Shown here piece after piece: positions 1-8,579 of a stretch of DNA of 64,000 nt. Source of the stretch: Pandoraea pulmonicola (GTDB lineage Bacteria; Pseudomonadota; Gammaproteobacteria; Burkholderiales; Burkholderiaceae); NCBI RefSeq assembly GCF_000815105.2, contig NZ_CP010310.2, positions 682,001 through 746,000 of the forward strand, given 5' to 3'. Within the stretch, counting starts at the first letter, position 1. Each line of letters begins with the position of its first letter. Under the pieces are notes generated by a model. That model was not told the DNA's origin and did no database searches. It worked only from the letters and a program-made list of their open reading frames with translations. The position numbers and the translations under genes were made by a program.

Positions 1-61
1 GATTCTGCCGCTCGGCGCGCGTTACTTTGCGCAGGTCGTACGCGAGAGCCTGCCGCGCTGA
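1..61 (+). CDS. C-terminal end of a probable LysR-type regulator (5' part outside window)
   Basis: An open frame enters from the left edge and ends at TGA 59-61. The last 19 residues read ILPLGARYFAQVVRESLPR. This hydrophobic then basic ending resembles the last helix of many LysR regulators, which often end in an Ala-Arg-x-Phe-x-x-x-Val/Leu-Arg-Glu pattern. Only the tail is visible, so the family call is inference and nothing can be said about effector or target. Confidence 0.4.
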   Translation, partial: ILPLGARYFAQVVRESLPR

Positions 62-82
62 TCGCGACGACCGTCTTGGCGT

Positions 83-826
83 TTACGGCACAGTCCCGGC
101 GTTGACGATGGCGTCGGGCAACTCGCGCACGGCTTCCAGCGTCTTGCGGATGTGAGCCGCGAGCAGTGCGGCGGCCTCATCGGCATCGCGCGCAAGGCAG
201 GCGTCGAAGATGGCCTGATGTTCCTGGTGGACGTCGCGCGGCACCGGTCGATGCGTGATCGACAGGCGACGGTATCGCTCGGACTGGCGATACAGGATCG
301 CCAGAAAGTGATGCAGCCAGCGCGACGGGCACGCCCGGATCAACACTTCATGGAACGCGCGATTGCGCGCCTCCCATTGGGCGAACTGGCTGCCGTCGCT
401 TCCCTGTCCCCCCGCATTTCCTTCACTCGCATTCCCCAACCGCTCCTCCGCGAGCGTGAGCAGGTGGAAGGCGCTCGTCAGATCGGCTTCCCAGGCGTCG
501 TCCCCAAGCGCGATGGACTGGCGCAGGGCTTCCGTCTCCAGTTGAACACGCGTCTGCGTGATGTCGATGAAGTCGGCCAGCGAGATCGGTGTGACGCGAA
601 ACCCGCGATGCCCATGCTGGACGACGAGCGCGTCGGCGACGAGCAGTGCAAGCGCCTCGCGCAGTGTGCCCGCCCCGACTTCGTAGCGATCCTTCAGATG
701 CTCCACGCGCAGTTTCTCCCCCGGCGCGAGCCGTCCCTCCACGATGTCGGCGCGCAGGCGCATGTAGGCGCTCTGCGCCAGTGTGGCGTCGGCGGTCTGG
801 GGGGAAGACGGACTGGAACTGTGCAT
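83..826 (-). CDS. GntR-family transcriptional regulator, FCD subfamily
   Basis: This is a 247-residue cytoplasmic DNA-binding regulator. The N-terminal winged helix-turn-helix (about residues 15-80) includes LKDRYEVGAGTLREAL, the typical GntR recognition helix region, followed by a wing ending HGHRGFRV. The rest is an all-helical FCD ligand domain with the usual NRAFHEVLI histidine segment and a late HQEHQAIFDA segment whose histidines normally bind metal or carboxylate ligands. I start at the ATG at 826. An in-frame ATG at 865 would add 13 residues, and neither has a strong ribosome site. The gene is divergent from the semialdehyde dehydrogenase at 1040, so it most likely controls that gene and itself. 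The ligand is unknown, probably a carboxylic acid intermediate. Confidence 0.9.
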   Translation of the reverse strand: MHSSSPSSPQTADATLAQSAYMRLRADIVEGRLAPGEKLRVEHLKDRYEVGAGTLREALALLVADALVVQHGHRGFRVTPISLADFIDITQTRVQLETEALRQSIALGDDAWEADLTSAFHLLTLAEERLGNASEGNAGGQGSDGSQFAQWEARNRAFHEVLIRACPSRWLHHFLAILYRQSERYRRLSITHRPVPRDVHQEHQAIFDACLARDADEAAALLAAHIRKTLEAVRELPDAIVNAGTVP

Positions 827-947
827 GCGGTGGTTCGGTAGGGATGACGGGAAGCCGCGTTCCATGGGTGTGGCGCGGCGTGCCGAGATTATAAGCAGCC
901 TCGTTCCGATTTTCGCAAGATCACCAAATAATCGAGATAAATAAAAA

Positions 948-957
948 TTCTCGAGAA
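948..957. promoter_or_regulatory. Perfect 10-bp palindrome in the divergent GntR/ALDH promoter region
   Basis: TTCTCGAGAA is a perfect palindrome inside a short AT-rich tract (about 895-965) between the divergent GntR and ALDH genes. Close by, TTGACG at 962-967 could be a weak -35 element for the ALDH, but no good -10 follows. GntR/FCD regulators usually bind short palindromes in such divergent spacers, so this is a candidate operator. Position and symmetry are seen; function is inferred. Confidence 0.35.
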
Positions 958-1039
958 AATATTGACGAGGACCGGTGTGCGGATTTATCGTGTGCGACAT
1001 GCCGTCAAGCACAACCCAGACAGAACGAGAGAGTGAGAC

Positions 1040-2494
1040 ATGAAGCATTTCCAGAACTTCATCAACGGCGAGTGGGTGTCGACCGCCCGCACGTTCGAGA
1101 ATCGCAACCCGGTGGACAACAGTCTCATCGGACACGTGCATGAGGCCGGACGCGCGGAAGTGGACGCCGCCGTGCGCGCCGCCCGCGCCGCCCTGCAAGG
1201 CCCGTGGGGCAAGATGACGGTCGCGCAGCGCGTGGAACTGCTGCACGCGGTGGCGGACGGCATCAATCGTCGTTTCGACGATTTCCTCGCCGCGGAGATC
1301 GCCGACACGGGCAAGCCGCACGGGCTGGCGAGCCATCTCGACATCCCGCGCGGCGCGGCCAACTTCAAGGTCTTCGCGGACATGATCAAGAACGTGCCGA
1401 CGGAGTCGTTCGCGATGGTGGCGCCGGATGGCGGCAACGCGCTGAACTACGGTGTGCGTACGCCGCGCGGCGTGATCGCGGTGGTCTGCCCGTGGAATCT
1501 GCCGCTGCTGCTCATGACGTGGAAGGTCGGCCCGGCGCTGGCGTTCGGCAACACGGTGGTGGTGAAGCCCTCCGAAGAGACGCCCGCGACCGCCACGCTG
1601 CTCGGCGAGGTGATGAACGAAGTTGGCGTGCCGGCTGGCGTGTACAACGTGGTCCACGGCTTCGGGCCGGACTCGGCCGGCGCGTTCCTGACGGAGCACC
1701 CGGGCGTGGACGGCATCACGTTCACAGGCGAGACGCGCACCGGCGAAGCCATCATGAAGGCGGCTGCCAACGGCGTGCGCCCGGTGTCGTTCGAGCTGGG
1801 CGGCAAGAACCCGGGCATCGTGTTCGCGGATGCGGACTTCGACAAGGCTGTCGCCGGTATCGCGCGTTCGAGCTTCGACAACAGTGGGCAGGTCTGTCTC
1901 GGCACGGAGCGCGTCTACGTGCAGCGTCCGATCTTCGAGCGCTTCGTGGCGGCGCTCAAGGAGCGCGCGGAATCGTTGCAACTGGGGGATCCGTATGCGC
2001 CGGGGACGAACTTCGGTCCGCTCGTCTCGCAGATGCACCGCGAGAAGGTGCTGTCCTACTACGAGAAGGCGCGCGAGGAAGGCGCGACGGTGGTGACCGG
2101 CGGCGGCGTGCCCGACATGCCGGCGTCCATGACGGACGGTGCGTGGGTGCAGCCCACGATCTGGACCGGACTGCCGGAGACCGCTTCGGTCATTCGCGAA
2201 GAGATCTTCGGGCCGTGCTGCCACATCGCACCGTTCGATACGGAGGAAGAGGTCATCGAGATGGCGAACGCGACGCCGTACGGTCTCGCGGCCACCGTCT
2301 GGACGACCGACGTCAGTCGGGCGCATCGCATGGGCGCCGCGCTCGAAGTCGGCGTGTGCTGGATCAACGCCTGGTTCCTGCGTGATCTTCGTACGGCTTT
2401 CGGTGGCGCCAAGCAGTCGGGCATCGGACGCGAAGGCGGTGTGCACTCGCTCGAGTTCTACACCGAGTTGCGCAATGTCTGCATAAAGCTCTGA
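1040..2494 (+). CDS. 2-hydroxymuconic semialdehyde dehydrogenase-like aldehyde dehydrogenase
   Basis: This 484-residue NAD(P)-dependent aldehyde dehydrogenase is the usual length for the family. It has the cofactor-side motif PWNLPLLLMTWKVGPALAFGN, the general-base motif FELGGKNPG (Glu252) and the catalytic thiol in SGQVCLGTERV (Cys286). The C-terminal block WFLRDLRTAFGGAKQSG followed by IGREGGVHSLEFYTEL is characteristic of the hydroxymuconic/aminomuconic semialdehyde dehydrogenase branch (XylG, DmpC, AmnC), which oxidises ring-cleavage semialdehydes. The start is supported by a GAGAG stretch just upstream. It is alone on its strand, next to a divergent GntR regulator. The exact substrate cannot be fixed; it could serve the extradiol cluster at 13.5 kb, since no other meta-pathway gene adjoins it. 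Confidence 0.85.
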   Translation: MKHFQNFINGEWVSTARTFENRNPVDNSLIGHVHEAGRAEVDAAVRAARAALQGPWGKMTVAQRVELLHAVADGINRRFDDFLAAEIADTGKPHGLASHLDIPRGAANFKVFADMIKNVPTESFAMVAPDGGNALNYGVRTPRGVIAVVCPWNLPLLLMTWKVGPALAFGNTVVVKPSEETPATATLLGEVMNEVGVPAGVYNVVHGFGPDSAGAFLTEHPGVDGITFTGETRTGEAIMKAAANGVRPVSFELGGKNPGIVFADADFDKAVAGIARSSFDNSGQVCLGTERVYVQRPIFERFVAALKERAESLQLGDPYAPGTNFGPLVSQMHREKVLSYYEKAREEGATVVTGGGVPDMPASMTDGAWVQPTIWTGLPETASVIREEIFGPCCHIAPFDTEEEVIEMANATPYGLAATVWTTDVSRAHRMGAALEVGVCWINAWFLRDLRTAFGGAKQSGIGREGGVHSLEFYTELRNVCIKL

Positions 2495-2695
2495 GGCTCT
2501 GAGGTTCCGCGCCTGACCGCGCGGTGCCGGTGAGGGGCCGGAGGCTCCGCGGCGCCGTGCGTCGCACACCTTTCCCCGCGCCTCCGGTCGGCCACCGACA
2601 CGCTGCCCGTTTTCGTTGTGCCACGTCGCCTTGGAAAACGGGGGGCGCGTCGGCCGCGTGTCGCCGGCCCCGTCGTGCAAGGGTTTTCGGTTCTT

Positions 2696-3901
2696 TTATG
2701 CCGCTTTTCTGACGGTCGCATCCATCGCGCGCGACAACCGTGCCACGCCTTCCTCGATGACGTCCACCGCCGGAGCGGCAAACGACAGACGCAACGTCGA
2801 CTCATCCGCATCCGTCGCGTAAAAGGCCTTGCCCGGCACGAACAACACCTTCTGTGCAATCGCACTCGGCAGCAACTCGCTGGTTCCGAGCGTCGACAAT
2901 CGTGCCCATACGAACATCCCGCCCTGCGGCGCATGGAATTGAATTGCGCCGCCCAACCGCTCACGCAGTGCGCCGCACATTGCCTCGCACTTGAGCCGGT
3001 ACGCTTCGACGATCTTCGGCAAGTGTCGGGTCAACGCACCGTCGGCCAGGTACTCGGCCGCCACCGCCTGCGTCCACGGCACGCTGCACAGGTCGACGGT
3101 CTGCTTCGCAACGACGCACCGTCGCGTGATCTCCGGCGGCGCCACCGTCCAACCCACCCGCAATCCGGGCGCCACGATTTTCGACAAGCTCGAAAAATGC
3201 ACCAGCCAATCGCGGGAACCCGGCACCTCGGACGTCAGCGCCAGCATCGTGGGCACCGCTTCGCCGGCAAACCGCAGGTCACCGTACGGATCGTCCTCGA
3301 CGATCACGAACCGGTACTCGACCGCCAGCTTCAGCAACGCAATGCGACGCTCGCGCGAGAGCGTGGCGCCCGTTGGATTCGCAAAGGTCGGCACGGTGTA
3401 CAGCAGCTTCGGCACCGCGATACTGCCTTCGCGCAACAGTGCGGACAGATGCGCGACGTCGAGCCCGTCGGCATCCACCGGCACCGTCACGATGCTCGCC
3501 TGCTGCAAGCGCAACGCCTGCAACGTCGCCGGATACGCCGGTTGTTCGGTGACGACGACGTCCCCCGGTGCAACCATCACGCGCAACAACAAGTCGAGTC
3601 CCTGCTGCGAGCCCGTTGTTGCCAGCAGTTCTTCCGCCGAGCACGGCGCGCCGCGCGCAGCCATCAGCGCCATGAGTTGCGTCTTGAGTTCGGTCAGGCC
3701 GTCGGTGGGGCCGTATTGCAGGCAACGCGTCGGTTGCGCAAAGGCGCGCGCCTGCGCCACCGCCAGTCCTTCGGTGTCGAACAGGTCGCTCGCCGGATAG
3801 CCGCCCGCGAACGAAATCATGCCCGGCTCGGACAGGTATTTGAACAACTCGCGGATCGGTGAGCCCGTCGGGTGGGCAAACGGAGAAGTGAAAGCGTACA
3901 T
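2696..3901 (-). CDS. PLP-dependent class I aminotransferase, probably 2-aminoadipate transaminase-like
   Basis: This 401-residue fold-type I PLP enzyme shows the full motif set: cofactor-stacking tyrosine region PAYPATLQAL, Asn175 in PTFANPTGAT, Asp203/204 in VEDDPYGDL, and the Schiff-base lysine Lys241 in SSLSKIVAPGLRVGW. The pattern matches the LysN/ARO8-like group that includes 2-aminoadipate aminotransferases and bacterial valine-pyruvate-type enzymes. The start at 3901 follows a GAGG site. It precedes on the same strand an ALDH7 aminoadipate-semialdehyde dehydrogenase and a 2-oxoadipate dioxygenase. It would therefore supply exactly the missing step, 2-aminoadipate to 2-oxoadipate. Family is firm; substrate is inferred from neighbours. 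Confidence 0.85.
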   Translation of the reverse strand: MYAFTSPFAHPTGSPIRELFKYLSEPGMISFAGGYPASDLFDTEGLAVAQARAFAQPTRCLQYGPTDGLTELKTQLMALMAARGAPCSAEELLATTGSQQGLDLLLRVMVAPGDVVVTEQPAYPATLQALRLQQASIVTVPVDADGLDVAHLSALLREGSIAVPKLLYTVPTFANPTGATLSRERRIALLKLAVEYRFVIVEDDPYGDLRFAGEAVPTMLALTSEVPGSRDWLVHFSSLSKIVAPGLRVGWTVAPPEITRRCVVAKQTVDLCSVPWTQAVAAEYLADGALTRHLPKIVEAYRLKCEAMCGALRERLGGAIQFHAPQGGMFVWARLSTLGTSELLPSAIAQKVLFVPGKAFYATDADESTLRLSFAAPAVDVIEEGVARLSRAMDATVRKAA

Positions 3902-4061
3902 GGAGGCCTCGCTATCGAAAGCGTGACGAACGGAAGCTGTCGGGAATCCGGGACGGACGCCTCGCCACCATCGGCGCATGGCGTTCGTGAGCGTCCGTAA
4001 AGGCAGACTCCGGGGCGTTATTCATTGTTGTGCGCGACACCCGGAGCCCGCTATTGCAACT

Positions 4062-5561
4062 TCACTCGATCGAGAAGTCGACACCTTGCGCGAGCGGCAG
4101 CTCGGACGAATAGTTGATGGTGTTGGTCGCGCGGCGCATGTAGCCCTTCCAGGCGTCCGAGCCCGACTCCCGGTCGCCGCCGGTTTCCTTCTCGCCGCCG
4201 AACGCGCCGCCGATTTCCGCGCCGCTCGGACCGATGTTGACGTTGGCGATGCCGCAGTCGCTGCCGGCCGACGACGTGAAGCGCTCCGCCTCGCGCAGAT
4301 CGGTCGTGAACACGCACGACGACAGTCCGTGCGACGCGGCGTTGTTCGCCTCGATCGCCTGTGAGAAGTCGCTGTACTTGAGCACGTACAGGATCGGCGC
4401 GAAGGTCTCCGTCAGCACCACTTCGGTCTGCGACGGCATCTCGACGATCGCCGGCTTCACATAGAAGCCGTTCTCGGCGCCCGCCACCACATGGCGCTCA
4501 CCGCCCGTCACCTTGCCGCCTTGCGCCCGCGCCCTGTCGAGCGCGTCCTGCATGCGCCTGAACGCACCTTCGTCGATCAGCGGACCCATCAGGGTGCCGC
4601 GTTCCAGCGGATTGCCGATGGTGACCTTGCCGTACAGCGTTTTCAAGCGCTCGACGGTCTTGTCGTAGACGCTCTCATGCACGAACAGGCGGCGCAGCGA
4701 GGTACAGCGCTGACCGGACGTGCCCACCGCCGAGAACAGGATGCCGCGCAGGGCGAGCTCCATGTCGGCGCTGCCCGTCACGATGCCTGCGTTGTTGCCG
4801 CCGAGCTCGAGGATCGAGCGACCGAAGCGGCGCGCCACTTCCACGCCGACCTTGCGGCCCATTTCGGTGCTGCCCGTCGCGCTCACGATCGCCGAGCGCG
4901 GATCGGCGACCAGCGCCTCACCCACCTCGCGTCCGCCGATGACGAGCGCCGTCAGGCCTTCCGGGGCGTCGCCGAATTCGGCAATGACTTCTTCCAGCAG
5001 CTTGTTCACGGCCAGCGCGGTCAGCGGCGTCTTCTCCGACGGCTTCCACACCACGGCGTTGCCGCACACGAGGGCGATCGCCGCATTCCACGACCACACG
5101 GCGATGGGGAAGTTGAACGCCGAGATGACGGAACACACACCCATCGGGTGCCACGTCTCGGCCATGCGGTGGCCCGGACGCTCGGAGGCGATGGTCAGGC
5201 CGTACAGCTGACGCGACAGGCCGACCGCGAAGTCGCAGATGTCGATCATTTCCTGCACTTCACCCTGGCCTTCCTGCAGGATCTTGCCGGCTTCGAGCGT
5301 GACGAGCGCGCCCAATGCCTGCTTGCGCTCGCGCAGCTTCTGGCCCAGCAGACGCACGAGTTCGCCGCGGCGCGGGGCCGGCACGTTGCGCCAGGTCGTA
5401 AAGGCCTTCTGCGCGCGCGCCAGTGCGGCCTGGGCGTCGGCCGCCGAGGCGCTCGCCACGCGGCCGATCAGTGCGCCGTCGATCGGCGAATGCACGGCGA
5501 TGTCGCCGCTCTCGACCAGCTTGGCGATACCCAGTTCGTTGAGGATGGAAGATGCGTTCAC
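4062..5561 (-). CDS. amaB: L-2-aminoadipate-semialdehyde dehydrogenase (ALDH7 family)
   Basis: This 499-residue enzyme is of the ALDH7/antiquitin type, which oxidises 2-aminoadipate-6-semialdehyde (piperideine-6-carboxylate) to 2-aminoadipate with NAD+. The ALDH7 signature is seen in SAFNFPIAVWSWNAAIALVCGN, the base motif LELGGNNAGI and the catalytic Cys in GTSGQRCTSLRRLFVH. The C-terminus FGGEKETGGDRESGSDAWK carries the residues that distinguish ALDH7 from other ALDHs. I choose the GTG at 5561, which has an AGAGGTG ribosome site; longer upstream starts have no such support. It lies between the aminotransferase and the hglS-like gene on the same strand. The pipecolate/piperideine oxidase that makes its substrate (AmaA) is not in the window. 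Confidence 0.88.
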   Translation of the reverse strand: MNASSILNELGIAKLVESGDIAVHSPIDGALIGRVASASAADAQAALARAQKAFTTWRNVPAPRRGELVRLLGQKLRERKQALGALVTLEAGKILQEGQGEVQEMIDICDFAVGLSRQLYGLTIASERPGHRMAETWHPMGVCSVISAFNFPIAVWSWNAAIALVCGNAVVWKPSEKTPLTALAVNKLLEEVIAEFGDAPEGLTALVIGGREVGEALVADPRSAIVSATGSTEMGRKVGVEVARRFGRSILELGGNNAGIVTGSADMELALRGILFSAVGTSGQRCTSLRRLFVHESVYDKTVERLKTLYGKVTIGNPLERGTLMGPLIDEGAFRRMQDALDRARAQGGKVTGGERHVVAGAENGFYVKPAIVEMPSQTEVVLTETFAPILYVLKYSDFSQAIEANNAASHGLSSCVFTTDLREAERFTSSAGSDCGIANVNIGPSGAEIGGAFGGEKETGGDRESGSDAWKGYMRRATNTINYSSELPLAQGVDFSIE

Positions 5562-5673
5562 GTTGTCACCTCTTTTGGAATTCAGTGTTGGCCGACGGTG
5601 CCACGGGGGTGTCGGCAGGGAAGCACGCAGACCACGCACACGCAAGCATTGTGCGCCGGCTGCGCGGCGAAGT

Positions 5674-6699
5674 TCATTTGGCGTTGGCCGTCATCTTGAA
5701 AATACCTTGCGCGTTGCCGGCATCGAAACGCAGATCGATTTTCCAGCAATGATTCGCCGTGTCGTACTCGCGATGGCGGGTGATGAACTCGTAGAACGAA
5801 CCCGGCACCTCGCGTGTGACGATCCCGCCGTCCTTGCCGCGGAACTCGCGACGTACGGTGTCGGCGCGGTACGCCGTCTGGAACACCCGTCCCGAGCGCG
5901 AGCGTTCGACCTCGGGCTTCATCGGGCGGCCCTTGGCCTTCTCGGCGTCGGAGAGCGCGAAGACGTCTTCCACGCGGTCGGTCGCGTGATTGAACGCGTT
6001 GCCTTCGGTCGCGATCCACGCCATTTCGGCGGACTCCGCCAGCAGCAGTTCGTAATCGGCCTCGCTCGGCACGTCGTGTTGACGTGCAAACGCGCTCACG
6101 ATCACCGGCAGCAACGCCTGTGCGCTCTCGAGCGGCAGCGTGCCGTCGCGCTCGAGCTCCCACAGTTGGGCGACAGCCGCCGGCGTCAGCGGGTCGCGCG
6201 ACGTGCCGACCACGCGCGACACGGCCTGCTGGAATGTCTCGGAAAAGCGCTCGGGATGCAACTCGCTCACGAAGAACTGCGAAATCTCTTCGGGGGCGTC
6301 GTCGTGCACATAGGCGCGTCCTGTCATGCCCAGGCGATCGAGCGGGTAACGACCGTTCAGACGGAAACCGAGCGGGCGCAGAATGCGCGTGAACGCCGCT
6401 TCACCCGGCGGCAACGCACCGTTCTCGTGCCAGCGCACGGTGCGCAGCGCCCCGTGATCGAAGTAGACGCGGCCGCCGGCGGCGATCGCGTCTTCTGTAT
6501 AGGTACGCCCGTTCGGGGAGCGCGCCAGCAACCCTTCGAACAGCGCCATGTTCATGGCCTGCGCCAGCTCGGCGCGGGTCACGCGGCCCGGCTCGCAGTC
6601 GGCCAGAATCGACGGGGAATTGAGCGTGGCGAACAGCGCGTCGGTACGCGCCTGCCCGATCAGGGAGACCAGCAAGGACTGCACGTTGGCATTGCGCAT
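5674..6699 (-). CDS. hglS: 2-oxoadipate dioxygenase/decarboxylase (DUF1338, HglS-like)
   Basis: This 341-residue DUF1338 protein belongs to the Fe(II) family whose Pseudomonas putida member HglS converts 2-oxoadipate to D-2-hydroxyglutarate in lysine catabolism. The likely metal triad is visible: His82 in YFDHGALRTV, His238 in EGNAFNHATDRVED and Glu304 in SFYEFITRH. Arg86, four residues after the first His, matches the substrate-carboxylate arginine of HglS. From memory the P. putida protein is about 464 residues, so this is a short form, though all ligands are kept. It is divergent from a LysR regulator and followed 113 bases later by the ALDH7 gene, the same trio as in P. putida. Function is well supported by motif plus context. 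Confidence 0.82.
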   Translation of the reverse strand: MRNANVQSLLVSLIGQARTDALFATLNSPSILADCEPGRVTRAELAQAMNMALFEGLLARSPNGRTYTEDAIAAGGRVYFDHGALRTVRWHENGALPPGEAAFTRILRPLGFRLNGRYPLDRLGMTGRAYVHDDAPEEISQFFVSELHPERFSETFQQAVSRVVGTSRDPLTPAAVAQLWELERDGTLPLESAQALLPVIVSAFARQHDVPSEADYELLLAESAEMAWIATEGNAFNHATDRVEDVFALSDAEKAKGRPMKPEVERSRSGRVFQTAYRADTVRREFRGKDGGIVTREVPGSFYEFITRHREYDTANHCWKIDLRFDAGNAQGIFKMTANAK

Positions 6700-6889
6700 C
6701 GGTTTGTCTCGCAGGGGGACGCCGTCTTGCGCGGCGTCGCGGAGTGTCAGGGCATGGTGTGGGGTGAAATGGCGACAGGACCACCCGTCGCTTCGCCTCC
6801 TACCATCTTGCAGTGACAGCATTATTGGAACGGATGGCGCGCCCGTAAAGCGAGTTAAAATTGCCACTTGATGCGTTTTTGGAATTAAC

Positions 6890-7813
6890 ATGCGCAAATT
6901 CAAGACACCTGGCACCGCCGCGCTGCTGGCGTTCGAAGCCGCCGCCCGGCACGAGAGCTTTACCCACGCCGCGCGCGAGCTGTTCCTGACGGAGAGCGCC
7001 GTGTCGCGGCAAATCGCCACGCTCGAGGCGCAGCTCGGCGTGCGTCTGTTCGTTCGAACCAAGCAGCGTGTCGTGCTCACCCGCGCCGGCCGCCTCTACG
7101 GCACGCAGGTGCGTCGCACGCTGGAGCAACTGGACCGGGACACGCTCTCGATCATGGCGCACGGTAGCGGCGGCGGTCACCTTGAGCTGGCGGTGCTGCC
7201 GACCTTCGCGTCGGAGTGGTTGATTCCGAGAATGAAAGACTTCAACGCGCGCCACCCGGACGTGCGCGTGAACATGGGCGTCCACACCGATCTGTTTACG
7301 TTCGACGAGACGCACTTCGAAGCGGCCATTCACTTCGGACGGCCGACGTGGCCGGGTACGTCGTCGGACTATCTGTTCGGGGAAGAGGTGGTGCCGGTCT
7401 GCCAGCCGTCGCTATTGACGGGCCCGGTGCGCTCGGCGGCGGATCTGCTGGCGTATCCGCTGCTGCACTCGACGACGCGCCCGAGCGCCTGGACGCGTTG
7501 GTTTGCCGAGCAGCGCATCGAGGACAACCGCACGCTGCAAGGCGTGCGCTACGAGCTGCACACGATGCTCATCGCCGGCGCGGCGGCGGGGCTCGGGGTG
7601 GCGCTGGTGCCGAAGTTCTTCGTGGAAGGGCAACTCGACGCGCTCGGCCTCGTGATTCCGTTCGACGTGAAAAGCGTGGCCGACTCGGCGTATTACCTCG
7701 TCTATCCGACTGAGCACACGCATGGGCAGCCACTCAGCGTCTTTCGTGAGTGGCTGCTGCATCAGGCGAGTGCCTATCGTCCCGATTACGGTTCGGATCA
7801 ACGCCCGGTGTAG
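6890..7813 (+). CDS. LysR-type regulator of the 2-aminoadipate cluster
   Basis: This 307-residue protein has an N-terminal LysR winged helix-turn-helix, ARHESFTHAARELFLTESAVSR (residues about 19-40), and a GcvA-like periplasmic-binding-type effector domain (HLELAVLPTFASEWLIPR onward, ending AGAAAGLGVALVPKFFV). It is divergent from the hglS-like gene across 190 bases. A LysR gene also sits beside amaB and hglS in Pseudomonas, so it most likely activates this block in response to a lysine-derived intermediate. Its 3' end overlaps the end of the convergent yitT-like gene by 16 bases. Confidence 0.88.
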   Translation: MRKFKTPGTAALLAFEAAARHESFTHAARELFLTESAVSRQIATLEAQLGVRLFVRTKQRVVLTRAGRLYGTQVRRTLEQLDRDTLSIMAHGSGGGHLELAVLPTFASEWLIPRMKDFNARHPDVRVNMGVHTDLFTFDETHFEAAIHFGRPTWPGTSSDYLFGEEVVPVCQPSLLTGPVRSAADLLAYPLLHSTTRPSAWTRWFAEQRIEDNRTLQGVRYELHTMLIAGAAAGLGVALVPKFFVEGQLDALGLVIPFDVKSVADSAYYLVYPTEHTHGQPLSVFREWLLHQASAYRPDYGSDQRPV

Positions 7814-8445
7814 CGGCCCGGGCGGTGCCAGGCGACGACCATGCCGCTCATCGCGACGGCCGACAGCGCGGACCAGGCGACGCGGTCGGCCGGAATGGTG
7901 GCCAGCGAGGCGAGCAGGATCGTCGCATCGATGCAGACCTGCGAGATGCCCGCGTTGATGCCGCGCTCACGCTGCAGCCACAGCGTGACGATGCCGGTGC
8001 CGCCGACCCCAGCGCCATGCCGGGCGAGCGCCAGGATGCCCATGCCGCACAGCGTACCGCCGACGAACGCGGCGAACAGCGGATTGACGAAGGCAACGTT
8101 GAACGTCTGCGGCATGGCCGCGAGCGCGAAGGTGATGCCGAAGCTCGCGACGGTGGACTTGAGCGCGAAGCGCGGGCCCATCGTGAAATACGCGAACAGG
8201 AAGAACGGTATGTTCACCAGCGTGAAGATGGTGCCAACCGGTAGCGGAAAGACATAAGAGGCGAGCAGCGCAATGCCGGCCACGCCGCCGGTCACCAACC
8301 CGGCAGCCTTGAGCAGCACCAGACCGACCACCACAAAGGCCATGCCGATGATCATCGCGTAGATGTCTTCGAACACGGAGTGCGGAACACCGATTTTGTC
8401 GGTTGCCGCAATGGCGCCGGATACAGCGCCCGTTTCGTGTTTCAT
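7798..8445 (-). CDS. YitT-family (DUF161) inner-membrane protein
   Basis: This 215-residue protein has about five predicted membrane helices (near residues 28-48, 55-75, 85-105, 115-140 and 175-200). It contains the glycine-rich stretches of YitT/UPF0750 proteins, e.g. LVTGGVAGIALLASYVF and ARHGAGVGGTGIVTLWLQ. The family is widespread, but the transported substrate, if any, is unknown. The usual C-terminal DUF2179 domain of Gram-positive YitT is absent, as is common in proteobacterial versions. It overlaps the convergent LysR gene by 16 bases, and no operon partner is evident. Confidence 0.8.
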   Translation of the reverse strand: MKHETGAVSGAIAATDKIGVPHSVFEDIYAMIIGMAFVVVGLVLLKAAGLVTGGVAGIALLASYVFPLPVGTIFTLVNIPFFLFAYFTMGPRFALKSTVASFGITFALAAMPQTFNVAFVNPLFAAFVGGTLCGMGILALARHGAGVGGTGIVTLWLQRERGINAGISQVCIDATILLASLATIPADRVAWSALSAVAMSGMVVAWHRPGRYTGR

Positions 8446-8579
8446 GATCTGTCAATCAAGGACAACAGGACGGCGCGTCCGACTCTCCTTGTGTCGTCGC
8501 ACGCCGCCAGGGATTTCCCGCGTCGCTGTCTCGGGCGACGCGCAGCTTCACAGCTTGTTATGAAAGGAACAACGCCCGA

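Noticed and set aside
2508..2525. CCGCGC-N6-GCGCGG hairpin after the ALDH gene
   Set aside because: Short, no T-run; too weak to call a terminator.
83..2680. Very long minus-strand open frame spanning the ALDH gene
   Set aside because: Only its end (the GntR gene) is real; the rest is antisense to the ALDH, arginine-rich and without motifs, a usual artefact of high-GC third positions.
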